Source of the DNA: JAKACA01 sp963735115
GTDB taxonomy: Bacteria; Actinomycetota; Acidimicrobiia; Acidimicrobiales; Bog-793
Assembly: GCA_963735115.1 (NCBI GenBank)
Contig: CAVTJR010000003.1
Span: 806,001 to 870,000 of the forward strand
Reading direction: 5' to 3'
DNA: 64,000 bases
Every line of letters starts with the position of its first letter. Position 1 is the stretch's first letter. Shown here piece after piece: positions 43,988 through 51,616 of the stretch. The translations under genes and the position numbers were made by a program. Below the pieces are notes generated by a model. The model saw only the letters and a program-made list of their open reading frames with translations, searched no databases and had not been told where the DNA came from.

Positions 43988-45526
43988 TCACTCGAAGAGC
44001 AGCCTGCCCTGCTCGCTCGTGTCGCTCTCGGGTGGGTCTTCGGTCCATGCATCGGGTACTCCGTCCCAGTCGTAGCCGTCCCCGTCGCCGTCCCCCCGGC
44101 CGGTGCCGTCGCGGTCGCGGTCGCCGTACCCGCCGCCCCGGCCGGCGCAGTCGCGGTCGCGGTCGCGGTCGCCGGCGACCCGGTCCGGGCCGCTGCCGTC
44201 GCGGTCGCGGTCGCGATCGCCGTACCCGCCGTACCCGCCGGCGCCCGCCGTCGGCTCTGGCGGCGCGAGCCATCGCCATCGCCCCGGGCCGCCCTCGATG
44301 CGATAGCCCTTCTGCGACTTCATGGCGTGATGCATGCGGCACAGCAGACAGAGGTTGGAGAGCTTGGTCTTGCCCCCTTTGGCGAACTCGACGATGTGGT
44401 CGATCTCGAGGTGGAAGCTGCTCGAGCAGCCGGGCACGACGCAGGTGCGGTCGCGGGCCGAAAGGGCCGTCTGGATGGCGGCGGGGATGGTGCGGGTGCA
44501 GGAGAAGACCGAGTCGATGTCGCCGCCGTTCTTCACGACGAGGCGGATGGCGGCGCTGTCCAGGTAGGCCTGCACGACCGAGAGCGGGACGTGCCCGCCG
44601 CCCTCGACGGTGCACTCCTCGCCGGGGCCGAGCGACCCCCGGCGGAGGGCCTCGAGGTCGACGTGGAACAAGATCGTGGCCGCCGGGCGCCCGCCGCCCC
44701 GCCGGCCGGCCTGCCCACCGTCCGCCGCCTGCCCGCCCGCCTCCTGCCCGCCGGCGCCCGCATCGGACCGGCGAGGGCCGGCAAGCCCGCTGGAGGGCGC
44801 TGCGGGCACCGTGGCCTGCTGGCCGCTCACGACGGCGACGAGCGCATCGGCCAGGTAGGCCTCGCGGGCCTCCCGCAGCCCCGCCCGCCGTGCGCTGTCG
44901 AAGAGCCGGTTGGCCTCCTGCTCGATGCCGGCGAGGAAGAGGGCGCCGTCCTCGGGCGTGAGCGAGAAGCGCCCCTTGAACGAGCCGTCGGCGTCCAGCC
45001 AGGTGCGCAGGTGCCGCTCGGCCTGGATGCGGGCATAGCGGGCCTCGTCCTCTTGGCGAGAGCGTGCGGCCGCCTCGATCTTGTCGGCCTTGTCCCGCAG
45101 CTCCCGCAGGGAACCCGTCCTCGCCCGCTCGAGCAGCTCGGACTCGAGGGAGGGGTCGGCCGCCCCGCCGCGGGCGACGGCGGCCGCCTGCTCGGGCGAG
45201 AGCTCGCCGGCACGCATCGCCCCCTCGAGCCCGGGCAGATCGCAGAGCCGTCCGGCCGTCGCCAGCAGCGAGCGGGCGGCGCCCGTCGGCTCCCCGCAGA
45301 GCTCGCCCAGCCAGGAGCCGGCGTCCCGGTGGCCGCAGCGCTCGTAGTAGCGCGTCTCGCTCACCCGCTTGGCACAGATCGTGATGCCGGCGCCCGCCAG
45401 CTTGCAGATGGCAGAGAACCGCTCCACCAAGACGGCGGCCTCGGGCCCCGAGAGCCCTTCACCGTCCAGCTCGCCCACGACGGCGCTCAACACCGAGGTG
45501 GCCCTCGAAAGCTCTTCGATGAGCAC
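43988..45526 (-). CDS. DUF222/HNH endonuclease-domain protein (13E12-like) with Asp-Arg repeat tail
   Basis: A 512-residue protein. The DUF222 region fills most of the N-terminal 330 residues; HNH follows with CVVPGCSSSFHLEIDHIVEF, KTKLSNLCLLCRMHH, i.e. the His-Asn-His set and CxxC zinc pairs. The last 100 residues contain repeated DRDRDRD blocks separated by Gly-rich spacers. GTG 45526 has AAGGAG about 8 nt upstream. An SOS-like box lies 80 bp upstream; such genes are LexA-controlled in mycobacteria. Nuclease specificity is unknown. Confidence 0.92.
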   Translation of the reverse strand: MLIEELSRATSVLSAVVGELDGEGLSGPEAAVLVERFSAICKLAGAGITICAKRVSETRYYERCGHRDAGSWLGELCGEPTGAARSLLATAGRLCDLPGLEGAMRAGELSPEQAAAVARGGAADPSLESELLERARTGSLRELRDKADKIEAAARSRQEDEARYARIQAERHLRTWLDADGSFKGRFSLTPEDGALFLAGIEQEANRLFDSARRAGLREAREAYLADALVAVVSGQQATVPAAPSSGLAGPRRSDAGAGGQEAGGQAADGGQAGRRGGGRPAATILFHVDLEALRRGSLGPGEECTVEGGGHVPLSVVQAYLDSAAIRLVVKNGGDIDSVFSCTRTIPAAIQTALSARDRTCVVPGCSSSFHLEIDHIVEFAKGGKTKLSNLCLLCRMHHAMKSQKGYRIEGGPGRWRWLAPPEPTAGAGGYGGYGDRDRDRDGSGPDRVAGDRDRDRDCAGRGGGYGDRDRDGTGRGDGDGDGYDWDGVPDAWTEDPPESDTSEQGRLLFE

Positions 45527-45605
45527 GTCCGCTCCTTACCGAAGACTGAACACACCGAGCAAAGGTGCCGAGCACGAGCGTCTCCTGACTGGGACAAACC
45601 CGATC

Positions 45606-45619
45606 AGAACACGTGTTCG
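45606..45619 (-). promoter_or_regulatory. SOS-like box upstream of the DUF222/HNH gene
   Basis: On the minus strand CGAACACGTGTTCT matches CGAAC-N4-GTTCG except for the last base; the inner GAACACGTGTTC is a perfect palindrome. TAGGAT (complement of 45621-45626) is a -10-like box immediately upstream, so LexA here would overlap the transcription start. Confidence 0.6.
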
Positions 45620-45666
45620 TATCCTACCAAGGGGCTGTGTCACACCCAGACATGTTCGAAAATAGT

Positions 45667-45681
45667 TGCATACGTTATGCA
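45667..45681 (+). promoter_or_regulatory. Palindromic operator/promoter upstream of the MarR gene
   Basis: TGCATA-CGT-TATGCA is a perfect inverted repeat (45667-45681). TTGCAT (45666-45671) could be a -35 and TAGGCT (45690-45695) the -10, 18 bp apart; the operator thus overlaps the -35. MarR-family regulators bind sites of this kind, so autoregulation is likely. Confidence 0.6.
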
Positions 45682-45712
45682 TCTGCTTCTAGGCTTAAAC
45701 TGTGATGACTCG

Positions 45713-46426
45713 ATGAGCAATGCCCGAACGGCACCGCCGCCCGCGGCTGCGTCACCGGCAAAGGTCCGTTCACCGAGAGAGGCAGCCGCTCAGGACCGAC
45801 GTGCGCTCCGTGCGCCCTCTGCGCCCTCTGCGCCCCCTACGCGCCCGCCGGCCACGATGCGCCCGCCGGCCACGATGCGCCCGCCGGCCACGATGCCCCC
45901 GCCGGCCACGATGCCCCCGCCGGCCACGATGCCCCCGCCGGCAGCTTCGCCGACGACGGGCACGGCTCAGCGGGACTTCGGCCGAATCGAGGCCGCCCTC
46001 GCCGACCTCCTTCGTCTGATCAGCTCGATCCGGGTGCACGAGGCGCGCATGACGGCGGCAGATCTGCGAGTGTCCCGCACGCAGCTGAGCTTCCTCGGTT
46101 GGCTGGCGGAGCGTGGACCGACACCGGTGTCGAAGTTGGCCGAGTGGGCAGACGTCAGCCAGCCGGCCGCCAGCCGGGCGCTCAGCGATCTCGAAGCCGA
46201 CGGCTACGTGGAGCGCACCGCCGACGACTCCGATGGGCGCGTGAACCTCATGGTGCTCACACCGACCGGCCTGGACGCCCGTGCCCGCGTTCGCGAGCTC
46301 ATGCGCGCTCAGCTCGCCTCCGCCTTGTCCGACATGCCGGCCACCGACCGCAGGCGACTGGCCGAGCTGTTGGCACAGCTCGTAGCAGGGCTGCGGGAGG
46401 CTCGAATGACCGAGCGAGGGCGTTAG
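45713..46426 (+). CDS. MarR-family regulator with Pro/Ala/Thr/Met-repeat N-terminal extension
   Basis: A 237-residue protein. The first 85 residues are low-complexity, including five RPPATM/PPPATM units from an 18-bp DNA repeat; the winged helix begins near residue 85 (RIEAALADLLRLISSIRV), with LRVSRTQLSFLGWLAERG, LAEWADVSQPAASRALSDLE and YVERTADDSDGRVNLMVLT. ATG 45713 is the first start after the promoter; a shorter form starting near the domain cannot be excluded. Its stop overlaps the GTG of the next gene by one base (TAGTG), implying regulation of the catabolic genes downstream. Confidence 0.85.
   Translation: MSNARTAPPPAAASPAKVRSPREAAAQDRRALRAPSAPSAPPTRPPATMRPPATMRPPATMPPPATMPPPATMPPPAASPTTGTAQRDFGRIEAALADLLRLISSIRVHEARMTAADLRVSRTQLSFLGWLAERGPTPVSKLAEWADVSQPAASRALSDLEADGYVERTADDSDGRVNLMVLTPTGLDARARVRELMRAQLASALSDMPATDRRRLAELLAQLVAGLREARMTERGR
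45842..45943. repeat. 18-bp in-frame tandem repeat in the MarR gene
   Basis: Five full units CGCCCGCCGGCCACGATG (the last two begin CCCCCG) and a partial sixth. In frame they encode RPPATM-like hexapeptides. Confidence 0.9.
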
Positions 46427-47931
46427 TGAGGACCGTCGGCTCCGAGCAGCCAGCCGAGCAGGATCTCTTCAGCGACTACGTCGGCGTGTCGGGCCTGCCG
46501 GTAACGGCGCGCCACGCTGTCAACGAAGCCATGACCGCTCACTGGTGCGACGCCATGGGCGACGGCAACCCTTCCTACACGAACGAAGAGTTCGCCCTCT
46601 CGTCCCTGCACGGCGGCATCGTGGCGCCACCAGCGATGCTCGATGTCTGGGACCGCGGCGGCCTCGTCTTCCCGCGCCATTCCGCTAGCCCGCGCACAAA
46701 AGTGATGGAACGGTTGTTCGCCGACGGCTTCGATTCGATCGTCGCCGTCAACGCCGAGCTCGAGTTCTCTCGTTACCTTCGCCGCGGGGAGCTCGTCTCC
46801 AACGTGGAGGTCCTCGACGATGTCTCCTCCCTCAAACGCACGGCGCGGGGTCCCGGCTACTTCGTCACCACGCGGCACCGCTACACGAATCAGCTCGGCG
46901 AACACGTGGGCGACCTCATGTTCCGCATGCTCATCTTCCGTCCCGAGGCACGGGAGGAGCCGGAGCCGGCCGAGGCCGAGGGCGTGCCCGACCCGGATCC
47001 GTCGCTTCGGCCGCTGCCGGCGATCAATGACGACAACCGGTTCTTCTGGGAGGGAGCCGAGCGTCGCGAGCTCCGGGTGCAACGGTGCGGCCGATGCAGC
47101 CGCCTCCTCACCCCGCCGGGGCCGAGATGCCCGGCGTGCGGCTCGTTCGAAATGAGCTGGACCGTCGCCTCTGGGCGCGGCCGGCTGTACAGCTTCGCCG
47201 TTCCCGAGCACCCGAAGGTGGCGGGTTTCTCGTATCCGCTGACCGTGGGTCTGGTGGAGTTGGAGGAAGGAAGTCGGATCGTCGCCGATCTCGTGGGACT
47301 CGACCCGCACGACGATGTACACATCGGCATGCCCCTCGAGCTCTGCTGGCTGGAGGGCGCCCCGCTGCCGTTGCCGCAGTTTCGCGCCCCGGCGCCGGTG
47401 CGGGCGGCCGAGACGGTGCGACTCGACGACCTCAGCGCCGGCGACGCCCTGCCGCTCTGTTCCCTACCGATCACGACCACTCTCGTAGTAGCAGGGGCCA
47501 TCGCCACGCGGGACTACACGCCGGTGCACCATGACCGGGCGGTGGCCGAGCGCGAAGGATCGAAAGACGTTTTCCTCAACATCAACACCTCCGTCGGTTT
47601 GGTGGAGCGGGTCGTCTCCGACTGGGCAGGGCCGGAAGCCGTCTTCCGATCGATCCGTCTCCGCCTGGGTGCTCCTGGCTACCCGGGTGACTTGCTGACG
47701 TTCTCCGGCCGGGTCGCCGCCCTCGACAGCGAAACCGGCACGGCAACAATCAGCCTCACCGCTAAGGACTCCCTCGGTGATCACGCCGTCGCCACCGTCG
47801 AGCTGTTATTGCCCCGTGCGCCCGGCGCGCCAACCAGGCCCCGCGCGCCCGGCGCGCCAAAAGCGCCAACAGCGCCAACAGCGCCAACCGTGCCCGGCGG
47901 TCCCGGCAGCCCCGGCGGGAGGCGATCGTGA
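46426..47931 (+). CDS. MaoC-DUF35-MaoC fusion acyl-CoA hydratase (ChsH1/ChsH2-like in one chain)
   Basis: A 501-residue protein joining three domains. Residues 20-175 are a MaoC-type hot-dog fold with NPSY in place of the catalytic NP-H. Residues 205-315 are a DUF35 unit: zinc ribbon Cys221, Cys224, Cys235, Cys238 and an OB fold. Residues 335-463 are a second MaoC domain with D363-x4-H368 (RDYTPVHHD), the hydratase active pair. In steroid-degrading actinobacteria, ChsH1-ChsH2 hydrate the 17-alkene CoA thioester and the ChsH2 DUF35 binds Ltp2. A Pro/Ala/Gly tail (464-500) ends the chain. GTG 46426 start; 4-bp overlap with the Ltp2-like gene. Confidence 0.88.
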   Translation: MRTVGSEQPAEQDLFSDYVGVSGLPVTARHAVNEAMTAHWCDAMGDGNPSYTNEEFALSSLHGGIVAPPAMLDVWDRGGLVFPRHSASPRTKVMERLFADGFDSIVAVNAELEFSRYLRRGELVSNVEVLDDVSSLKRTARGPGYFVTTRHRYTNQLGEHVGDLMFRMLIFRPEAREEPEPAEAEGVPDPDPSLRPLPAINDDNRFFWEGAERRELRVQRCGRCSRLLTPPGPRCPACGSFEMSWTVASGRGRLYSFAVPEHPKVAGFSYPLTVGLVELEEGSRIVADLVGLDPHDDVHIGMPLELCWLEGAPLPLPQFRAPAPVRAAETVRLDDLSAGDALPLCSLPITTTLVVAGAIATRDYTPVHHDRAVAEREGSKDVFLNINTSVGLVERVVSDWAGPEAVFRSIRLRLGAPGYPGDLLTFSGRVAALDSETGTATISLTAKDSLGDHAVATVELLLPRAPGAPTRPRAPGAPKAPTAPTAPTVPGGPGSPGGRRS

Positions 47932-49109
47932 GGCGCCACGCCTACGCCGGCACGACGGCGATCTGCGGCATCGGGGCGACGGAGTTCTCGAAACGCTCGG
48001 GCCGCAGTGAGCTCCGCCTTGCGCTCGAGGCGTGCGTGGCTGCCCTTGACGACGCCGGTGTCGAAGCGGGCAAGGTGAACGGCCTCTCGACATTCACGAT
48101 GGAGACAAACCCGGAGAACGAGCTCATGCGACTGCTCGGCATCGCCGAGCTCACGCATTTCAGCCGCGTTCATTTCGGTGGCGGGGCGCCGTGCGCCACC
48201 GTGCAGATGGCGGCCATGGCCATCAACGAGGGTGTCGCCGACTACGTGCTCTGCTATCGAGCCTTCAACGAGCGGTCGGGACATCGCTTCGGGACCGGCG
48301 TGCAGGGGAGGGCGCCGACGGCCACGGCCGAGGAGGCGCAGTACGCCTGGACGTCTCCGTACGGACTCCTGACACCTGCGTCCTGGGTGGCCATGTTCGC
48401 CCGCCGGATCATGCACGAGCACGGAGTGGAGAGCGAGGACTTCGGCCGCGTGGCGGTGGCCGACCGCCGGCACGCCGCCACGAACCCGGCGGCACACTTC
48501 TACGGCAAGCCCATCACCCTCGAGGAACACCAGGCGAGCCGGTTCATCGTGGAGCCGCTGCACCTGCTCGATTGCTGCCAGGAGACCGACGGCGGCCAAG
48601 CCATCCTCGTGACGAGCCTAGAGCAGGCCCGTGATCTACGGCAGAAACCCGTCGTCATCGAGGCGGCCGCCCAGGGGATGGCCGACGAGCAGCAGATGAT
48701 GCGGTCGTACTTTCGCCAGTCCTTGACGGGATTGCCCGAGATGGGGACGTGCGCTCGCCAGATCTGGGAGACGTCCGGCCTCAGCGTCGACGACGTGCGC
48801 ACGGCGATCTTCTATGACCACTTCACGCCGTTCGTTCTGCCCCAGATCGAGGAGTTCGGATTCTGCGGGCGCGGGGAGGCTCGGCACTTCATCGCCGACG
48901 GCAACATCGAGCTCGGTGGTCGCCTGCCCATCAACACGCACGGCGGGCAGTTGGGCGAGGCGTACCTGCACGGGATGAACGGCATTGCCGAGGGTGTGCG
49001 ACAAGTGCGCGGCACATCGGTGAATCAGGTCGTCGGTGCGGAGCACGTCCTTGTCACAAGCGGAACCGGGGTCCCGACGAGCGCCCTCATGCTCGGAGCC
49101 GATCGCTAG
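47928..49109 (+). CDS. Thiolase-like aldolase (Ltp2-type lipid-transfer protein)
   Basis: A 393-residue thiolase-fold protein without the usual thiolase nucleophile Cys at the N-terminal active-site position: that area reads FGGGAPCATVQMAAMAI, where one Cys is present but not in the thiolase context. The C-terminal PINTHGGQLGEAYLHGMNGI matches lipid-transfer-protein aldolases. In steroid degradation Ltp2 with ChsH2-DUF35 cleaves the last side-chain carbons by a retro-aldol step. GTG 47928 overlaps the previous stop (GTGA), so the proteins are made together, as expected of a complex. Confidence 0.88.
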   Translation: MRRHAYAGTTAICGIGATEFSKRSGRSELRLALEACVAALDDAGVEAGKVNGLSTFTMETNPENELMRLLGIAELTHFSRVHFGGGAPCATVQMAAMAINEGVADYVLCYRAFNERSGHRFGTGVQGRAPTATAEEAQYAWTSPYGLLTPASWVAMFARRIMHEHGVESEDFGRVAVADRRHAATNPAAHFYGKPITLEEHQASRFIVEPLHLLDCCQETDGGQAILVTSLEQARDLRQKPVVIEAAAQGMADEQQMMRSYFRQSLTGLPEMGTCARQIWETSGLSVDDVRTAIFYDHFTPFVLPQIEEFGFCGRGEARHFIADGNIELGGRLPINTHGGQLGEAYLHGMNGIAEGVRQVRGTSVNQVVGAEHVLVTSGTGVPTSALMLGADR

Positions 49110-49110
49110 C

Positions 49111-50799
49111 TCACACCCAGTGTTGGGCGTTTCGCAGCGCTGTGGCCATGATGGTCAGCGTCGGGTTGTGACCTCCGGCGGAGGGGAAGACGCTGCCATC
49201 GGCGACAAAGACGTTGTCGAGGAAGTGGTGACGCCCCGTCGCGTCCGTGACCGAGGTCTTCGGGTCGCTCCCCATGCGCATTCCACCCATGATGTGCGCC
49301 GTCTGCACCGTGACGCCCGCTCCGATGGGGAAGCGTTGCGAGGGCTCTTCGGGTAGGGCGATGGCGGCACTGGCGCCGGCGGCTTTCAGGAGGCGCACGA
49401 CCCAGGGCATGTAGAAGGCCTGTGCGGCCAGCTCGTGGCGACCGGGCGCGTAGGTGATGCGGGCGACGGGCAAGCCTCGCCAGTCGCGGACCCTCGGGTC
49501 GAGGTCGACGCGGTTGGAGGCGTAGGGCAGATCCTCGCCCATGAGCGTGAGGCCCAGCAGCCGGTCGCGCAGCAGGCTCGATCGCATGAGGCGCTTGAAC
49601 TCGGTGCCGAAGGGTTTCGCCGGAGAGATGATCTGCAGGATCTGTTGGTACTGGGCGGCCTCTTGGAGCGGCGGGTCCGTCCCTCCGAGCTCGACCTTGC
49701 CAGCGCGGAAGTAGGGGAGACCGGCCGCACGGGCGGCCGCCCGGGCGCCTGGGAAGTCCGGATCGGCGAAGTCGTCAATGTCGTGGGTGTGGTCGCGCCC
49801 GCGGTAGGCGTGCAGACGCTCGTCGAGAAAGATGCCCGAGCCGTCCGTGAACCAGTGGAACATCATGTAGCGACCGGCGACGTCGTGCGGGTCAGGCAGG
49901 GAGGACAGCAAAGCCAAGCGGGAAGACTCGATGCCGTTGCCCCCGATGACGACCTGGTCGGCTGCCATCGTGTGACGGGCGCCGGAGACGTCGATGAAGG
50001 TGACGCCGGTTGCGCGGCCGCCCTTCGTCTCGACGCGGATGACGTTTGAGCTGTCCATCAGCTGCGCGCCGGAGAGGAGAGCGTGCCGCAGCGGAGCCAG
50101 GGCACCGATACGCGCTTGGATAGGGCATCCGTAACCCGAACAGAAACCACAGTTGTTGCAGACAGGCCTCCCGTCGTACTCCCGGCTCGTGATGGCCATG
50201 GCGGAGGGGAACGGGTGGAGCCCGACCTTCGTGCAACCCCCCGCGACGACGAGCGATGAGAACTGTGGCGGGCCGGGCGGCATCGGGAAGGGCCCGGATC
50301 TGGGAGCGTGCGCAAGGGTCAGCTCCGGCAGGGCCGAGACGTCGCCCTGCACGCCGATGAGCCGCTCGACCGCTTCGTAGTGCGGGGCGATCTCGGCATA
50401 GTCGAACGGCCAGTCCTCGACGGCAGCGCCGGGGATGGGCCCGAGGAGCGAGAGCTTCTTGAAGTCGATGTCCCAGTAGCGGGGCGTCTTGGCGTCCCAG
50501 TGCACGGCGCCGCCGCCGACGGTCTGGGCAAGCGGCTGCACGAGCCCGACGAAGGGCGCCTTGTCCCGCGGAGACGTCCGGAAGACGCGGGGATCGGTGA
50601 TCGGATCGGGGGCGGCGAAGTTCCGGTTCATCTTCAGCTCATCGTTCGAGAACAGCGTTCCCGGTCGTTGCGACTCGAGGTCGGTGAAGAAGTTCCTGCC
50701 TTTCTCGAGGATCGTGACGTCGTGGCCGGCGCCGGCGAGCACCATGGCTGCGGTGGAGGCGCCCGCGCCGCTTCCGATGACGATCGTCCGAGTGGTCAT
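49111..50799 (-). CDS. GMC-family FAD oxidoreductase (choline/gluconate dehydrogenase large subunit-like)
   Basis: A 562-residue flavoprotein. FAD binding at the N-terminus: TIVIGSGAGASTAAMVLAGA and ILEKGRNF; the Cys-rich NCGFCSGYGCP segment; and the C-terminal catalytic region HIMGGMRMGSDPKTS and GGHNPTLTIMA (His and Asn). It resembles the large subunit of membrane-associated alcohol/gluconate dehydrogenases, which need a small subunit; the gene 10 bp upstream encodes one. It lacks a Tat signal itself and may be exported with the small subunit. Its stop is 1 bp from the convergent Ltp2 stop. Confidence 0.9.
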   Translation of the reverse strand: MTTRTIVIGSGAGASTAAMVLAGAGHDVTILEKGRNFFTDLESQRPGTLFSNDELKMNRNFAAPDPITDPRVFRTSPRDKAPFVGLVQPLAQTVGGGAVHWDAKTPRYWDIDFKKLSLLGPIPGAAVEDWPFDYAEIAPHYEAVERLIGVQGDVSALPELTLAHAPRSGPFPMPPGPPQFSSLVVAGGCTKVGLHPFPSAMAITSREYDGRPVCNNCGFCSGYGCPIQARIGALAPLRHALLSGAQLMDSSNVIRVETKGGRATGVTFIDVSGARHTMAADQVVIGGNGIESSRLALLSSLPDPHDVAGRYMMFHWFTDGSGIFLDERLHAYRGRDHTHDIDDFADPDFPGARAAARAAGLPYFRAGKVELGGTDPPLQEAAQYQQILQIISPAKPFGTEFKRLMRSSLLRDRLLGLTLMGEDLPYASNRVDLDPRVRDWRGLPVARITYAPGRHELAAQAFYMPWVVRLLKAAGASAAIALPEEPSQRFPIGAGVTVQTAHIMGGMRMGSDPKTSVTDATGRHHFLDNVFVADGSVFPSAGGHNPTLTIMATALRNAQHWV

Positions 50800-50809
50800 T
50801 GCGCCCTCG

Positions 50810-51616
50810 TCACTTCTCGTTGGACGTGGCGATCAAGGACAGGAGCTGGGCAGCGGTGGCGTCGGGCACGTACACGTCGGGGCCGTCCGAGTCGGTCACC
50901 TCGGCGGCCGTGTAACCGCGCGGCTGCACATCGCCCGGGAAACCGATGTCGTTCCAACCGACGAGATCGGCGTTGCCCCCGTATTCGGGTGGCGAGTACA
51001 TCGCCTCGATGGCATGACCGAACAAGAGCGTCGTGAAGCCACCGGGGTCCTTCGCAAGGACGGCATCCCGGCGCTCCTTGGTAGCCGTCGTGAAGTCGCC
51101 CCCGACCCCCTTGTCGAGGGCGGCGATACCTCGTTCGTAGGCAGCCCGCCAGGCGGCGGTTCGAGCCTTCCACGCCGTCGCCTCGGCAGGACCGAGGCCG
51201 ATGAAGTGCGCCATGTCGTCGGTGGAGCTCCCAGCGCGGTTGGAGAACGGTCCGCCGGCGAAGATCGCTTGCGGCGACAAGGTGAGAGCCCCGAGCATCG
51301 TGTCGATGTACCGCACGACGTTGGCCTCGCGGGCGCCCGGGTGGCCCGCTTCGGCCGGGTCGTCGAGCGGACCGGGGATGAGCCGGGCGGTGGCCTCCAC
51401 GACGACGGCGGCCTCGTGCGCGTCGAAGACGAGAAACCCGCCATGATGCGTCCCGACAAGGGTTGTTGCCCCACCGCCGGGGGCGGCTGTCGTCGACGGG
51501 CTTCTCGTGCAACCGGCGAGCAGCTCCGCTGGGAGCAGGACGGCGAGAGCTGCTAGGCCGGTGCCCTGGAGGACGCTGCGGCGCGAGACGGATTGCACGG
51601 GGCGAGAGTCTCTCAT
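50810..51616 (-). CDS. Gluconate-2-dehydrogenase subunit 3-like protein, Tat lipoprotein
   Basis: A 268-residue exported protein with a twin-arginine signal (SVSRRSVLQGTGLAALAVLL in part) and a lipobox LLAGC (Cys36). The folded part carries the subunit-3 pattern: FDAHEAAVVVEATARLIPG, VVRYIDTMLG and FTTLLFGHAIEAMYSPPEYGG. Such subunits carry GMC partners through the Tat pathway and anchor them. Coupled to the biotin carboxylase gene upstream by a 4-bp overlap (ATGA). Confidence 0.88.
   Translation of the reverse strand: MRDSRPVQSVSRRSVLQGTGLAALAVLLPAELLAGCTRSPSTTAAPGGGATTLVGTHHGGFLVFDAHEAAVVVEATARLIPGPLDDPAEAGHPGAREANVVRYIDTMLGALTLSPQAIFAGGPFSNRAGSSTDDMAHFIGLGPAEATAWKARTAAWRAAYERGIAALDKGVGGDFTTATKERRDAVLAKDPGGFTTLLFGHAIEAMYSPPEYGGNADLVGWNDIGFPGDVQPRGYTAAEVTDSDGPDVYVPDATAAQLLSLIATSNEK

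Noticed and set aside
43964..45712. Long plus-strand extension upstream of the MarR gene
   Set aside because: It is the reverse complement of the HNH gene and its repeat tail; the real MarR start follows the palindromic promoter at 45667.
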